This document shows positions 8,378-16,341 of a DNA stretch of 33,005 nt, piece by piece. A program made the position numbers and the translations under genes. The notes under the pieces were generated by a model. It had not been told where the DNA came from. It saw only the letters and a list, made by a program, of their open reading frames with translations, and searched no databases. Source of the DNA: Actinomycetes bacterium (lineage in GTDB: Bacteria; Actinomycetota; Actinomycetes; Actinomycetales; Microbacteriaceae); contig JAEZHW010000010.1 in NCBI GenBank assembly GCA_023436775.1, positions 1 through 33,005 on the forward strand, given 5' to 3'. Every line of letters begins with the position of its first letter. Within the stretch, counting starts at the first letter, position 1.

Positions 8378-10296
8378 CACACTGTCCACAGCTCAATGTT
8401 TTTCGACTTCGCCAATTGAGCCAGGTTGGTCTTCAGCTCATCGTCACCATGAAAGGCGTCCTCGAGGATCACGATCCTTGACGGGTCAGCGTCAACAATC
8501 GCTCGCAATTGCTCGAGGGACGGCTTGACCTGCTCATTCAGGTAGGCAAGCACAGCGACATCGCCGTCAGGTTGGAGGACGGAACGCAGATCCAGGCCGG
8601 CGATCTCGACCGGACTGATCGACTCGGTCAGCGAGTAGCCCTGCTTGAGGAGGATCTCAGTTAACAGGTCATCGGGCATGGCGTTGTCGGTGCTGCTGCT
8701 CTCACGGAGATCAAGCATGTGCTGCTCGAGGGCCCTGAGTTCGACGTCACTTGCCTGGCGCCACTTTGAGAAGTTGGTATCGGTGAGATGGAAGAGACGG
8801 AATCCGGTATCGAGGGGAGTGTCGCGTTGCTCAAGCTGCGCCTGCTGGCCACGCAGCAATGCATCCCCGGCGCGCACAATCCGCTCTCGCGAAACCTGCG
8901 CAAGGGTGCTAAATCCTGCGTTGCGAGCATCTGACCCTTCGGGGGTGGGCTCTGGAAGCTGAACCTGAATGTGTCGTCGATCATGACCGTCTTCAGCGTT
9001 GAGTTCCATGACTGCATGCGCAGTAGTAGACGATCCGCTAAAGAAGTCAAGAATCAGATCTTGATCTTTTGTACCAACGATCGTAAGGAGGTACTTGATA
9101 AGCTCGACCGGCTTGGGGAAGTCGAAAGGAATGTCGAGCGCTTTCACCGACTTCGTACCAAGGACGTTCGGGTAGTCCGAGATGAAGTCGCGTGGAGTGC
9201 GCCCTTCGCTCATACGCCTATCGAGATACTGTTTTGTGTAGACATTCCAGACGGACTGGTTGCCACGTTCATCGAACAAAGGAGAGTTCTTAACTCGGAT
9301 GAACTCAATCTCGCCGTTCCGTAAGAATTCGTCGTAAGTCTCACGTACGGTGCGCCACCGCTTATTCTCAGGCGGGATCACCTTGGAACCGTCAGGTGCA
9401 TCAATGTAATAACGAGCGTTGCGTGACCGCTCCAAAGTAAGTGACGCCTGGTAAAAGCCCACAGTCTTGTACCGCCCACGATCATCCGACCGGGTGTATG
9501 ACTTAATGTCGGCTGCATCGAGAGGTCTCGTAAACCGATTAAGCGCTGCTATCCGCTTTGCAGCAACAATTAAGAAGTCGACGCTCGGCGCAAAGTAGTC
9601 ACCTGAGTCGCTTGTAGTCTTGGCAACTCGTGGGACAAGTGCCAGAAGATTCTTCTCCCCGAAGACTTCGCCAACTAACTTGTGCAAATTTGCCACTTCG
9701 TCAGAACCGATACTGGCAACCAGCACTCCGTCGTCACGAAGTAGGTTGCGGGCGAGCTTGAGCCGCGGGTACATCATGTTGAGCCAATTGGAGTGGTAGC
9801 GACCTTCGGTCTCGGCGTTCGTCGTGACCTTCTTGCCCTCCTCGTTGACCTGGCGAGTCCACTCCAGGTAGGTATCGAGACCCTCCTTATAGTTGTCCGG
9901 GTACACGAAATCCTTGCCGGTGTTGTACGGCGGATCGATGTAGATCATCTTGATCTTGGCGTGATAGTGCTTCTGCAAGATCTTCAGCACCTCAAGATTG
10001 TCGCCCTCGATGAACACGTTCTTGGTGGTGTCCCAGTCCTTGCTGTTCTCAAAGTCCGGCCGTAACGTGGCGGTCGTCGGCTCCTGAGCCGCACGCAGCG
10101 CGCGCTTCTTTCCCGGCCAGAACAGCCCGAACCGCTCAGTCGGATCGGCAGCGTCCGTGCTCAACAGTTCCTGCAGTTTGAGGACATCGACCTTGCCGTC
10201 AGCGATCGCCTCCGGTACGAGTTCCGCCAGCTGCGCCGCCAATTCGGTCCGGAAATTCGGGGTGGAAGACGGCGTTTCGTAGAAGTCTTCAGTCAT
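8377..10296 (-). CDS. mod: Type III-like adenine-specific DNA methyltransferase (Mod, beta class)
   Basis: A protein of about 639 residues in the N6-adenine/N4-cytosine methylase family. The catalytic motif DPPYNTG (about 121-127) precedes the SAM-binding motif LDFFSGSSTTAH (about 416-427), the order that defines beta-class enzymes such as type III Mod. The region between (about 215-400) would hold the target-recognition domain. It is unusually A/T-rich: 370 G/C in 720 bases over 9001-9720 by hand count, about 51%. The C-terminal about 200 residues resemble the Res-contacting end of Mod proteins. I chose the ATG at 10296 because it overlaps the SNF2 stop as ATGA and has GGAG nine bases upstream. 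An ATG at 10311 would add five residues. It both protects self DNA and supplies sequence specificity to Res. Confidence 0.94.
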   Translation of the reverse strand: MTEDFYETPSSTPNFRTELAAQLAELVPEAIADGKVDVLKLQELLSTDAADPTERFGLFWPGKKRALRAAQEPTTATLRPDFENSKDWDTTKNVFIEGDNLEVLKILQKHYHAKIKMIYIDPPYNTGKDFVYPDNYKEGLDTYLEWTRQVNEEGKKVTTNAETEGRYHSNWLNMMYPRLKLARNLLRDDGVLVASIGSDEVANLHKLVGEVFGEKNLLALVPRVAKTTSDSGDYFAPSVDFLIVAAKRIAALNRFTRPLDAADIKSYTRSDDRGRYKTVGFYQASLTLERSRNARYYIDAPDGSKVIPPENKRWRTVRETYDEFLRNGEIEFIRVKNSPLFDERGNQSVWNVYTKQYLDRRMSEGRTPRDFISDYPNVLGTKSVKALDIPFDFPKPVELIKYLLTIVGTKDQDLILDFFSGSSTTAHAVMELNAEDGHDRRHIQVQLPEPTPEGSDARNAGFSTLAQVSRERIVRAGDALLRGQQAQLEQRDTPLDTGFRLFHLTDTNFSKWRQASDVELRALEQHMLDLRESSSTDNAMPDDLLTEILLKQGYSLTESISPVEIAGLDLRSVLQPDGDVAVLAYLNEQVKPSLEQLRAIVDADPSRIVILEDAFHGDDELKTNLAQLAKSKNIELWTV

Positions 10297-13193
10297 GACG
10301 TGATGCTCCATCGGATCGCGAAGAGGTGTTCAGTGTGTTGGGTGCCCTTGAGTGACTGCTCGATGAGTTCCAGATACTTATCGGCCTCGTCCTGCAGCGC
10401 CTTGCGGGTCTGGCGAAACTCGTCGTCGGCGTCCTCTGCCCGCTGCTGCCATCGGCGAGCATCCTTCTTGTGGCGCAACTGCTCCATCGGGTCGTCCGAT
10501 TGCCCGGCAAGCCTTCGAGCCTCCCGTTCCTTGGCCCGGTACTCGCGGATGACGCCTTCGTGCTCCGCCTTGCGGTCCTGCTGGTTTCGGTAGATCAGCT
10601 CTTCCTGTTGGGCGTAGTAGCGCGAGTTGCGCCCCTGCACCTCCCGCTCCAACTCCGCGCGACGGGCGTCGAGGTGCGGTCCGAACTTGGCTTGGTCGAT
10701 CTCGGCCGGAAGATCGCTCACGCTCGTGCATGCCAGGTCGAGGATGTCAGCGACGTACTCATGGTCGAGCCAGTGGCCCTCGTCCGTGATTGCACCCGCG
10801 AGCATGTAGGACTCCGAGACGTCATCGTGTTTGGCCTTCATGCTGAAGGTAGCGATGTCGACGAGCAGCTCGCCACTGTGTCCCTCCAATGCTTTCACTG
10901 CGGACGACCCCCGGGTCGAAGCGCCGAGACTAAAGACCAGCGCTCGGGCCGGCGTCTGGCCACTCTTCGCTTCGTTAATAACGTGCTGCGCGAGGGGGCT
11001 GGCGTATCGGTACTGGTGCGCATTGTCGAGTGGCTGCGACTTGAAGTAATACCGCCCAGTCGCAGCATCGGCAACCGGCGATTCGTGCAGCACAAACTGT
11101 CGCCCGTCGCCCTCGAAGGTCGCCGACCCGTCGAGCCCAAATCGCGTCACAGCGAGCAAGAGGCGCTCGAACTTGTTCAGGACCTCGCCCGACTCGGTGT
11201 CATACGCCTTCAGCCGATCCTGAACATGCGGGTCCAGGTTGTCGAATACCTTGGCCTTGGCCTTCGCCATCTCGCTGGAGATCTCTCCCGCGTATTCCGC
11301 TTCCAACTTCCTGAAGGCTGCGTCGAGCTCATCGGCGGTACGACAATTGGTCAAAATGTTGCTAATCGTTTTCTCGAAGTCGAGGCCGTCCTCGATGGCA
11401 CCCAGCACCTCATCGCTGGCCCCAAACACGCTCTCGAACAAGTGGAACTTGTTGGCGAGGAGTTCCAGGATTCGCTGCTCGGCGACGTTGCCCTTGTTCG
11501 AGAAGTTGACGACTACGACGTTGTGCTTCTGGCCGAACCGGTGCGCGCGACCGATACGTTGCTCGACCCGCTGGGGGTTCCACGGCAAGTCGTAATTCAC
11601 CACCATGGAGCAGAACTGTAGGTTGATCCCTTCTGCAGCTGCCTCGGTGGCAATCATGATGGTTCCCTCGTTGCGGAAGTAGTCCACCAAGGCTTTGCGG
11701 CGATCGGCGGCGGGGATGCCGGTGATCAGATCGCCATCCTTATTCGCCTCCAACCACGCCTGATAGATCGTGGTCGCTTCGGGCGAATTGTTTGAGCCGT
11801 TGAACAGGACCAAGCCTTCACCACGACCGACATTCCGCAAGTGGCGGGCGATGTACTCTTGCGTTTTCGTGCTGTCGGTGAAGATGATCGCCTTCTGCGG
11901 CGCCCCAATCTCCTGCAGTCGCGCGAAGCCTTGGTCGAGCGCTTCCTCGAGCTTGACCGCCTTCTGATTCACGGTGATCGAGCGAGCGAGCGCGGCAATG
12001 GACTGCAACTCGGCAATCTCGGCAGTAATGCGCTCGCGAAGCGTCGGATCGAAAGAGGCATTCGCCCCCGGACCGAATGCAACCGCCTCGATCTCCTCCG
12101 CCTCCTCGATCTCCTCACTCGTGAGGTCATCGTCCAGGAACAGGCCACCTCGTCGATCCCGCCGCTGACCCGCTTTCAGCTCTTCCGTGAGACGGTCGGC
12201 AATGTTCTCCAACGTGCTCGCCACCGCATACGTCGAGGACCCGAGCCGCTTTCGAATGATCAGCGCAGACAGGTGCCGCTGCGAGCCGGCAAACGCCAGC
12301 AGCTCGTCTCGCTGCAGATACTCGTTCACGAGGTCGTAGAGACGTACTTCGTCGGGTGACGGGTCGAATTCGACCGTGATCGGCAGTCGCTTGGTGAAGT
12401 GAATGTACTTGTCGGCGTCGCGACGCAGCGTGCGCTTCGAGATCGTGGCGACTCGCTCTGCGAGATCGTCATCTGAGAAGTCGCGACCCTTTATATAGCG
12501 TTCGCGGAAGGCGTCCAAGGAATAGAAGTAGTCCGGGCTGAAGATCGATACGAGGCCGTACAACTCTTCGAGACGGTTCTGCAGGGGCGTCGCGGTGAGG
12601 AGGATAGTCTTGGACGCGCCAGCAGCCAGATGCGCGACCGCCGCGGGCACCTTGGCCTTGCCGTTCCAGAAGCTGCGCAGCCGGTGCGCTTCGTCAGCGA
12701 TGAGTAGATCCCACCCCCTCAGCAGCGACTGCTCGTGACGGAGCACGAATTCGTACGACGCGATGAGCACAGCCGGAGACCGGTGGCCGGCTGGTGAAAG
12801 CAGCGAATCCTTCGACTTCTTATCCAAGATGAATGAAGGGATCAGGAACTTCTCGTGCAATTCCTGCTGCCACTGCTGGCGGAGGCTCGAGGGGGCGATG
12901 ATCAGAATGTCGCGCTTGCGCTCAGCCCAGTACTGCGAAATGACAATGCCCGCCTCGATCGTCTTACCGAGACCCACCTCGTCGGCCAGAATGACCCCGG
13001 GCAAGAACGGGGTCTGCAGCGCAAACAACGCCGCATCGATCTGGTGCGGCTTTGGCTCCACCTGGGCATCGAAGAGCAAGCCCGCAAGCTTGCCAACGTG
13101 ATCGTTGGCGTAGCTGCGCTGCAACTCGTGGGCGTAGTACTTGGCCTGGTACGCCGAAATCCCATCGGTGCCCAACCGCACGTCAACCCCCAT
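10293..13193 (-). CDS. SNF2/RapA-like helicase, first gene of the defence operon
   Basis: A protein of about 966 residues from the preferred ATG (MGVDVRLG). Longer starts at 13199, 13217 and 13274 exist, but the extra Cys-rich residues look non-coding. SNF2 motifs in order: DEVGLGKT (about 71-78), DEAH (about 167-170), TATP (about 200-203), ATEAAAEGINLQ (about 515-526) and QRIGRAHRFGQ (about 545-555). After the helicase come about 280 residues of unrecognised sequence and then a long charged coiled coil (about 840-955) rich in Arg, Glu and Gln. It fits double-stranded DNA translocases such as RapA and the DISARM helicase DrmD, but none of drmA, drmB or drmC is here. Its stop overlaps the mod start as ATGA. 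Role in the system unknown; a translocating sensor or motor is my inference. Confidence 0.9.
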   Translation of the reverse strand: MGVDVRLGTDGISAYQAKYYAHELQRSYANDHVGKLAGLLFDAQVEPKPHQIDAALFALQTPFLPGVILADEVGLGKTIEAGIVISQYWAERKRDILIIAPSSLRQQWQQELHEKFLIPSFILDKKSKDSLLSPAGHRSPAVLIASYEFVLRHEQSLLRGWDLLIADEAHRLRSFWNGKAKVPAAVAHLAAGASKTILLTATPLQNRLEELYGLVSIFSPDYFYSLDAFRERYIKGRDFSDDDLAERVATISKRTLRRDADKYIHFTKRLPITVEFDPSPDEVRLYDLVNEYLQRDELLAFAGSQRHLSALIIRKRLGSSTYAVASTLENIADRLTEELKAGQRRDRRGGLFLDDDLTSEEIEEAEEIEAVAFGPGANASFDPTLRERITAEIAELQSIAALARSITVNQKAVKLEEALDQGFARLQEIGAPQKAIIFTDSTKTQEYIARHLRNVGRGEGLVLFNGSNNSPEATTIYQAWLEANKDGDLITGIPAADRRKALVDYFRNEGTIMIATEAAAEGINLQFCSMVVNYDLPWNPQRVEQRIGRAHRFGQKHNVVVVNFSNKGNVAEQRILELLANKFHLFESVFGASDEVLGAIEDGLDFEKTISNILTNCRTADELDAAFRKLEAEYAGEISSEMAKAKAKVFDNLDPHVQDRLKAYDTESGEVLNKFERLLLAVTRFGLDGSATFEGDGRQFVLHESPVADAATGRYYFKSQPLDNAHQYRYASPLAQHVINEAKSGQTPARALVFSLGASTRGSSAVKALEGHSGELLVDIATFSMKAKHDDVSESYMLAGAITDEGHWLDHEYVADILDLACTSVSDLPAEIDQAKFGPHLDARRAELEREVQGRNSRYYAQQEELIYRNQQDRKAEHEGVIREYRAKEREARRLAGQSDDPMEQLRHKKDARRWQQRAEDADDEFRQTRKALQDEADKYLELIEQSLKGTQHTEHLFAIRWSITS

Positions 13194-13225
13194 TGCCATC
13201 CCGCGGCAACTCGTCATCGAGTCGC

Positions 13226-13231
13226 ACACTA
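13226..13231 (-). promoter_or_regulatory. Candidate -10 box of the defence operon
   Basis: On the minus strand TAGTGT (TAnnnT) lies about 33 bases before the preferred SNF2 start and downstream of the tRNA terminator. No well-spaced -35 hexamer is seen (TTGCGG is 23 bases upstream, too far). It is the only plausible promoter element in the short space available, so read-through past the tRNA terminator is an alternative source of transcription. Confidence 0.25.
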
Positions 13232-13314
13232 GAAGGCTATTGCTCCCGCCGATGCCGCAACAGGGGGACAACACTTACGGGCGGTCCGAAACCTGATCGG
13301 CGGACGCGCCCAGG

Positions 13315-13347
13315 AAAAACGAAAGCCCCCGCGTCAGCGGAGGCTTT
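13315..13347 (-). terminator. Intrinsic terminator of tRNA-Gln
   Basis: The minus strand forms an 11-bp stem (AAAGCCTCCGC with GCGGGGGCTTT, one T-G pair) and a TGAC loop at 13322-13347. The sequence CGTTTTTC follows. It lies 8 bases after the tRNA CCA end and about 120 bases before the SNF2 start, and would insulate the tRNA from the defence operon. Confidence 0.85.
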
Positions 13348-13354
13348 GAGTGTT

Positions 13355-13429
13355 TGGCTGGGGTACCTGGACTCGAACCAAGAACAACTGAACCAGAATC
13401 AGCCGTGTTGCCAATTACACCATACCCCA
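13355..13429 (-). tRNA. tRNA-Gln (anticodon CTG)
   Basis: 75 bases including an encoded CCA. The acceptor stem TGGGGTA pairs with TACCCCA, the discriminator is G, and the T-arm carries GGTTCGAGTCC. The anticodon stem GCTGA/TCAGT encloses TTCTGGT, giving anticodon CTG (bases 13394-13396 on the plus strand read CAG). The acceptor and anticodon loop match other bacterial glutamine tRNAs. Its 3' end faces the defence operon, the usual side for integration of islands. It lies 63 bases past the nagA stop. Confidence 0.97.
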
Positions 13430-13492
13430 ATGGTTTCTGACCGCCCGGGGGCAGCAGCACCGAGAGACTACTCTAGCGCAATTTTGGAGTGG

Positions 13493-14701
13493 CTACGAAT
13501 CGTCGGCTCCATCGACTCGGACGCCCGTCTGCCAGACACCTTGAACGGCCCAGTCCGCACCGAAAAGGAGCACGTCGGCCTGTGCGCCGACCTCGAACGT
13601 ACCGGCGCCAGCCGACAGCACCACGGGCCCCGCAGCACCGCCCAACACCCGCGCCGGCGTCGCAGTCGCGGCCGCAACGGCCGAGGCAGGGTCGATACCG
13701 AAGCCGACGGCGCGGGCCACGGCTCGGTCCAGGGTCAGGGTCGATCCGGCCAGTGCGCCCGACTCGGTCAATCGCGCCGCCCTATCCTGCACCGTCACCG
13801 GCAGTCCGCCGAGCAGGTAGTCGCCGTCGTGCGCGCAGGCCGCGGACATCGCGTCGCTGACGAAGGCGACGCGTCCCGGTGCCGCGCGCAGCAGCAGCCC
13901 GGCCATGGCGTCGGCCACGTGCAGTCCGTCCCAAATCACCTCGAGGGTGACCCGGTCGTCCTCAATCGCGGCCGCGATTGGCCCGGGCTCGCGATGGCCG
14001 AGGCCCGGCATGGCATTGAAGGTGTGGGTCAGCAGCGTCGCGCCCGCATCGAAGGCGGCTCGCGCCTGCTCGTAACCGGCCTCAGTGTGGCCGACCGCCA
14101 CCACGACACCTGCGGCGCGGTACTGGCGAATCGCCTCGAGCGCGCCGGGCAGTTCCGGGGCGATGGTCACCTGCCGCAGCGTGCCGCGGGCGGCCGCGAG
14201 CTGCGCCTCGATCCGAGCCGCGTCCGGGATGGCCAGCCGTGCCGGGTCATGCGCTCCACGGCGAGCCGGCGCCAGGAACGGCCCCTCCAGATGCGACCCC
14301 AGCACCCCAGGCACGCGATCGCAGGCGTCGGCAATCTCGGCCAGTGCGCGCAGCTCGTCGGCAGGGTCGCTCGTGACCACGCTGAGCACGCTGCCGGTCA
14401 CGCCCCGCCCGCGGTGCGCGGCCACCGCCTGCGCGATGGCATCGGGCCCGTCCAGCACGTCGGCGCCGCCACCGCCGTGACAGTGCAAGTCGATCATGCC
14501 GGGCGTAACAATTCCGCCGTTGACGTCAACCACCGTCAGTGGCGTGCCCTCGCCAACTGCCAAGCGGGCGACCGCTGCACCACTGCTGCCGGTTCCGGTC
14601 GCAGCGATCACGCCGTCAGCCAGCAAGAGCCAGCCTTCGGCAACCGCGCCCGCGGCCGAGACCAGGGTGGCCCCGGTCAGGAGCGTCGCGGTGGAGGTCA
14701 T
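13493..14701 (-). CDS. nagA: N-acetylglucosamine-6-phosphate deacetylase
   Basis: 402 residues from the ATG at 14701, which has AGGA seven bases upstream. An in-frame ATG at 14743 would overlap nagB and is less likely. The enzyme removes acetate from GlcNAc-6-P to give GlcN-6-P in the cytoplasm. The amidohydrolase barrel shows its metal and catalytic residues: DLHCH (His73, His75), SHLEGP (Glu139), VGHTEAG (His205), LTHTFNAM (His226) and VSDAM (Asp283). Family length is typical. It is the last gene of the importer operon, directly after nagB, so imported sugar is converted to fructose-6-phosphate by neighbouring products. No clear terminator separates it from the tRNA gene. Confidence 0.95.
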   Translation of the reverse strand: MTSTATLLTGATLVSAAGAVAEGWLLLADGVIAATGTGSSGAAVARLAVGEGTPLTVVDVNGGIVTPGMIDLHCHGGGGADVLDGPDAIAQAVAAHRGRGVTGSVLSVVTSDPADELRALAEIADACDRVPGVLGSHLEGPFLAPARRGAHDPARLAIPDAARIEAQLAAARGTLRQVTIAPELPGALEAIRQYRAAGVVVAVGHTEAGYEQARAAFDAGATLLTHTFNAMPGLGHREPGPIAAAIEDDRVTLEVIWDGLHVADAMAGLLLRAAPGRVAFVSDAMSAACAHDGDYLLGGLPVTVQDRAARLTESGALAGSTLTLDRAVARAVGFGIDPASAVAAATATPARVLGGAAGPVVLSAGAGTFEVGAQADVLLFGADWAVQGVWQTGVRVDGADDS

Positions 14702-14727
14702 AGCGCTATCCTGCCCGGACTCGGCGC

Positions 14728-15507
14728 TCAAATGTGCTGCCACTCGGGCTTCGAGGCCCAGACAGCGCGGTAGTAGTCGACGCGCGTGAGCTTGCTCGCG
14801 GCCGCCTCGTCGATCACCACCGTGACATGCGGGTGCAACTGAATGGCAGACGCCGGCACCATCGCCGTGACCGGACCCTCCACCGCAGCAGCGATGGCGT
14901 CGGCCTTGCCCTCGCCGAATGCCAGCAACACCAGGTGCCGAGCCTCGAGGATCGTGCCAACGCCCTGCGTGATGCAGTGGGTCGGCACCTCGTCGATCGA
15001 GTCGAAGAAGCGGGCGTTGTCCGCTCGGGTGCGCTCGGTGAGCGTCTTCACCCGGGTGCGGGACGCCAGTGAGGACCCCGGCTCGTTGAAGGCAATGTGT
15101 CCGTCTGAGCCGATGCCGAGGATCTGCAGGTCCACGCCGCCCGCGGCCTGGATGGCTGCCTCATACGCGGCACCCGCGGTCGGCAGCCCCTCCGGGTCGC
15201 CGTTCGGCACGTGCACGCGTTCGGGGTCGAGCCCGAGCGGCACCGTCACCTGGTCGTGGATGGTGCGACGGTAGCTGAGCGGATGCTCCGGGTCGATGCC
15301 GACGTACTCGTCCAGGGCGAAGCCGTGCATCCTGGCGAAGTCAGCCTCGCCACGTCGCGCCGCCAGCGCCTGATACACCGGCAGCGGGGTGTCTCCGGTG
15401 GCCAAGCCGAGGACCGGCTCCGACTGCACAGCACACAGTCGGAGCACGGCCTCGGCGACCAGGGTTCCTGCGGACTCTCGCGAGTCCACAATCACAACTT
15501 CAGCCAT
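14728..15507 (-). CDS. nagB: Glucosamine-6-phosphate deaminase
   Basis: 259 residues, the usual family length. It converts GlcN-6-P to fructose-6-phosphate and ammonia. Typical segments are GLATGDTPLPVY (about 34-45, phosphate-binding), FALDEYVGI (about 63-71, catalytic Asp66), LGIGSDGHIAFNEPGSS (about 129-145, with the catalytic His) and the TRVKTLTERTR motif (about 151-161). The start ATG follows the upstream permease stop by three bases, so translation is probably coupled. The longer type has an allosteric C-terminal site, but here the protein ends soon after the catalytic fold, so it may lack that control; this is inference. Confidence 0.96.
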   Translation of the reverse strand: MAEVVIVDSRESAGTLVAEAVLRLCAVQSEPVLGLATGDTPLPVYQALAARRGEADFARMHGFALDEYVGIDPEHPLSYRRTIHDQVTVPLGLDPERVHVPNGDPEGLPTAGAAYEAAIQAAGGVDLQILGIGSDGHIAFNEPGSSLASRTRVKTLTERTRADNARFFDSIDEVPTHCITQGVGTILEARHLVLLAFGEGKADAIAAAVEGPVTAMVPASAIQLHPHVTVVIDEAAASKLTRVDYYRAVWASKPEWQHI

Positions 15508-15510
15508 GAC

Positions 15511-16341
15511 CTACTTCACACCACCGGCGCCGACACCCTCACGCACCTGACGCGAGGTGAAGAGGAAGAGGATCACCAGCGGAATCATCGACATGAACAG
15601 ACCCGCGAACAGCACGCCCCAGTCGGTGCCGTACTGACCCACGAAGGTCGACAGGCCCAGCGGCAGGGTGCGCATGCTCGGTTCAAAGATGAACAGCAGC
15701 GGGAAGTAGAAATCGTTCCACACCGCGATCGCGGTGAAGATCGTCACGATGCCGATCGCGGGCTTCACCTGCGGGGCGAGGATCGAGAACAGCAGGCGCA
15801 GGTGGCCAGCGCCGTCGATCCGGGACGCCTCCTCGATCTCCTTCGGGACGGCCCGCATGAAGTTCGACAGGATGAAGACGGCGAAGGGCAGACGGGTCGC
15901 GGTGTAGACCAGGATCAGACCGAGGTGGCTGTTCAGCAGGCCCAGGTCACGCATCAGCATGAACAGTTCCACCGAGGCCAGACGCACCGGCACCAGCAGA
16001 CCCATCAGGAAGAAGCCGAGCATCGGCACCGCCCACCAGGCCTTCATCCGGCTCAGCGGGTACGAGGCCAACAGCGCCAGCACAATCGTGAGGACGACCG
16101 AGCCGACCGTCACAATCACGCTGTTCACGGTGTACACGCTGAAGTTCGCGCGCACCCAGGCTTCGATGAAGTTGTCCAGTCCCCACGAGGTCGGCAGGCC
16201 GATCGGGTTCTGGTAGATCTCCAGCGTCGACTTGAAGGTCGACACCGTCAGCAGATACAGCGGGATGCCGATCAGCAGCGTCCAGAAGATCAGCAGGGCG
16301 TTTGCGGGGAGCCGCCCGATGAAGTTCCGCAGCTTGGTCAC
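15511..16341 (-). CDS. Carbohydrate ABC transporter permease (MalG type)
   Basis: 276 residues with about six membrane segments, the first at about 14-34. The EAA loop that docks the ATPase is visible in IEEASRIDGAGH (about 173-184). The ATG overlaps the stop of the upstream permease gene by four bases, so the two membrane subunits are coupled. It belongs to the CUT1 group of sugar importers. The neighbouring nagA/nagB genes and murQ suggest an amino sugar or small cell-wall saccharide as substrate. There is no dedicated ATPase gene, so it probably shares a general MsiK-type ATPase encoded elsewhere. Confidence 0.93.
   Translation of the reverse strand: MTKLRNFIGRLPANALLIFWTLLIGIPLYLLTVSTFKSTLEIYQNPIGLPTSWGLDNFIEAWVRANFSVYTVNSVIVTVGSVVLTIVLALLASYPLSRMKAWWAVPMLGFFLMGLLVPVRLASVELFMLMRDLGLLNSHLGLILVYTATRLPFAVFILSNFMRAVPKEIEEASRIDGAGHLRLLFSILAPQVKPAIGIVTIFTAIAVWNDFYFPLLFIFEPSMRTLPLGLSTFVGQYGTDWGVLFAGLFMSMIPLVILFLFTSRQVREGVGAGGVK

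Larger units (their letters stand above)
1046..13354. other. Putative defence island abutting tRNA-Gln
   Basis: This segment runs from the tRNA-Gln 3' end to the receptor gene. It contains only five defence-type genes plus the gene-free border. Its base composition is lower in G+C than the flanks: hand counts give 36, 35, 35 and 39 G/C per 60 bases over 5401-5640, against 42 of 60 in each of two flank lines (16021-16080 and 18001-18060). Insertion beside a tRNA is typical for islands. There is no integrase, transposase or detectable flanking direct repeat in the window, so the outer limits and the mobile nature are inferred only. Confidence 0.5.

Noticed and set aside
2213..13193. DISARM, BREX or Dnd system
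   Set aside because: The SNF2 helicase and methylase recall DISARM and HerA recalls Dnd-type systems, but drmA/drmB/drmC, pglZ, brxC/brxL and dndA-E are all absent. The methylase has type III Mod order of motifs.
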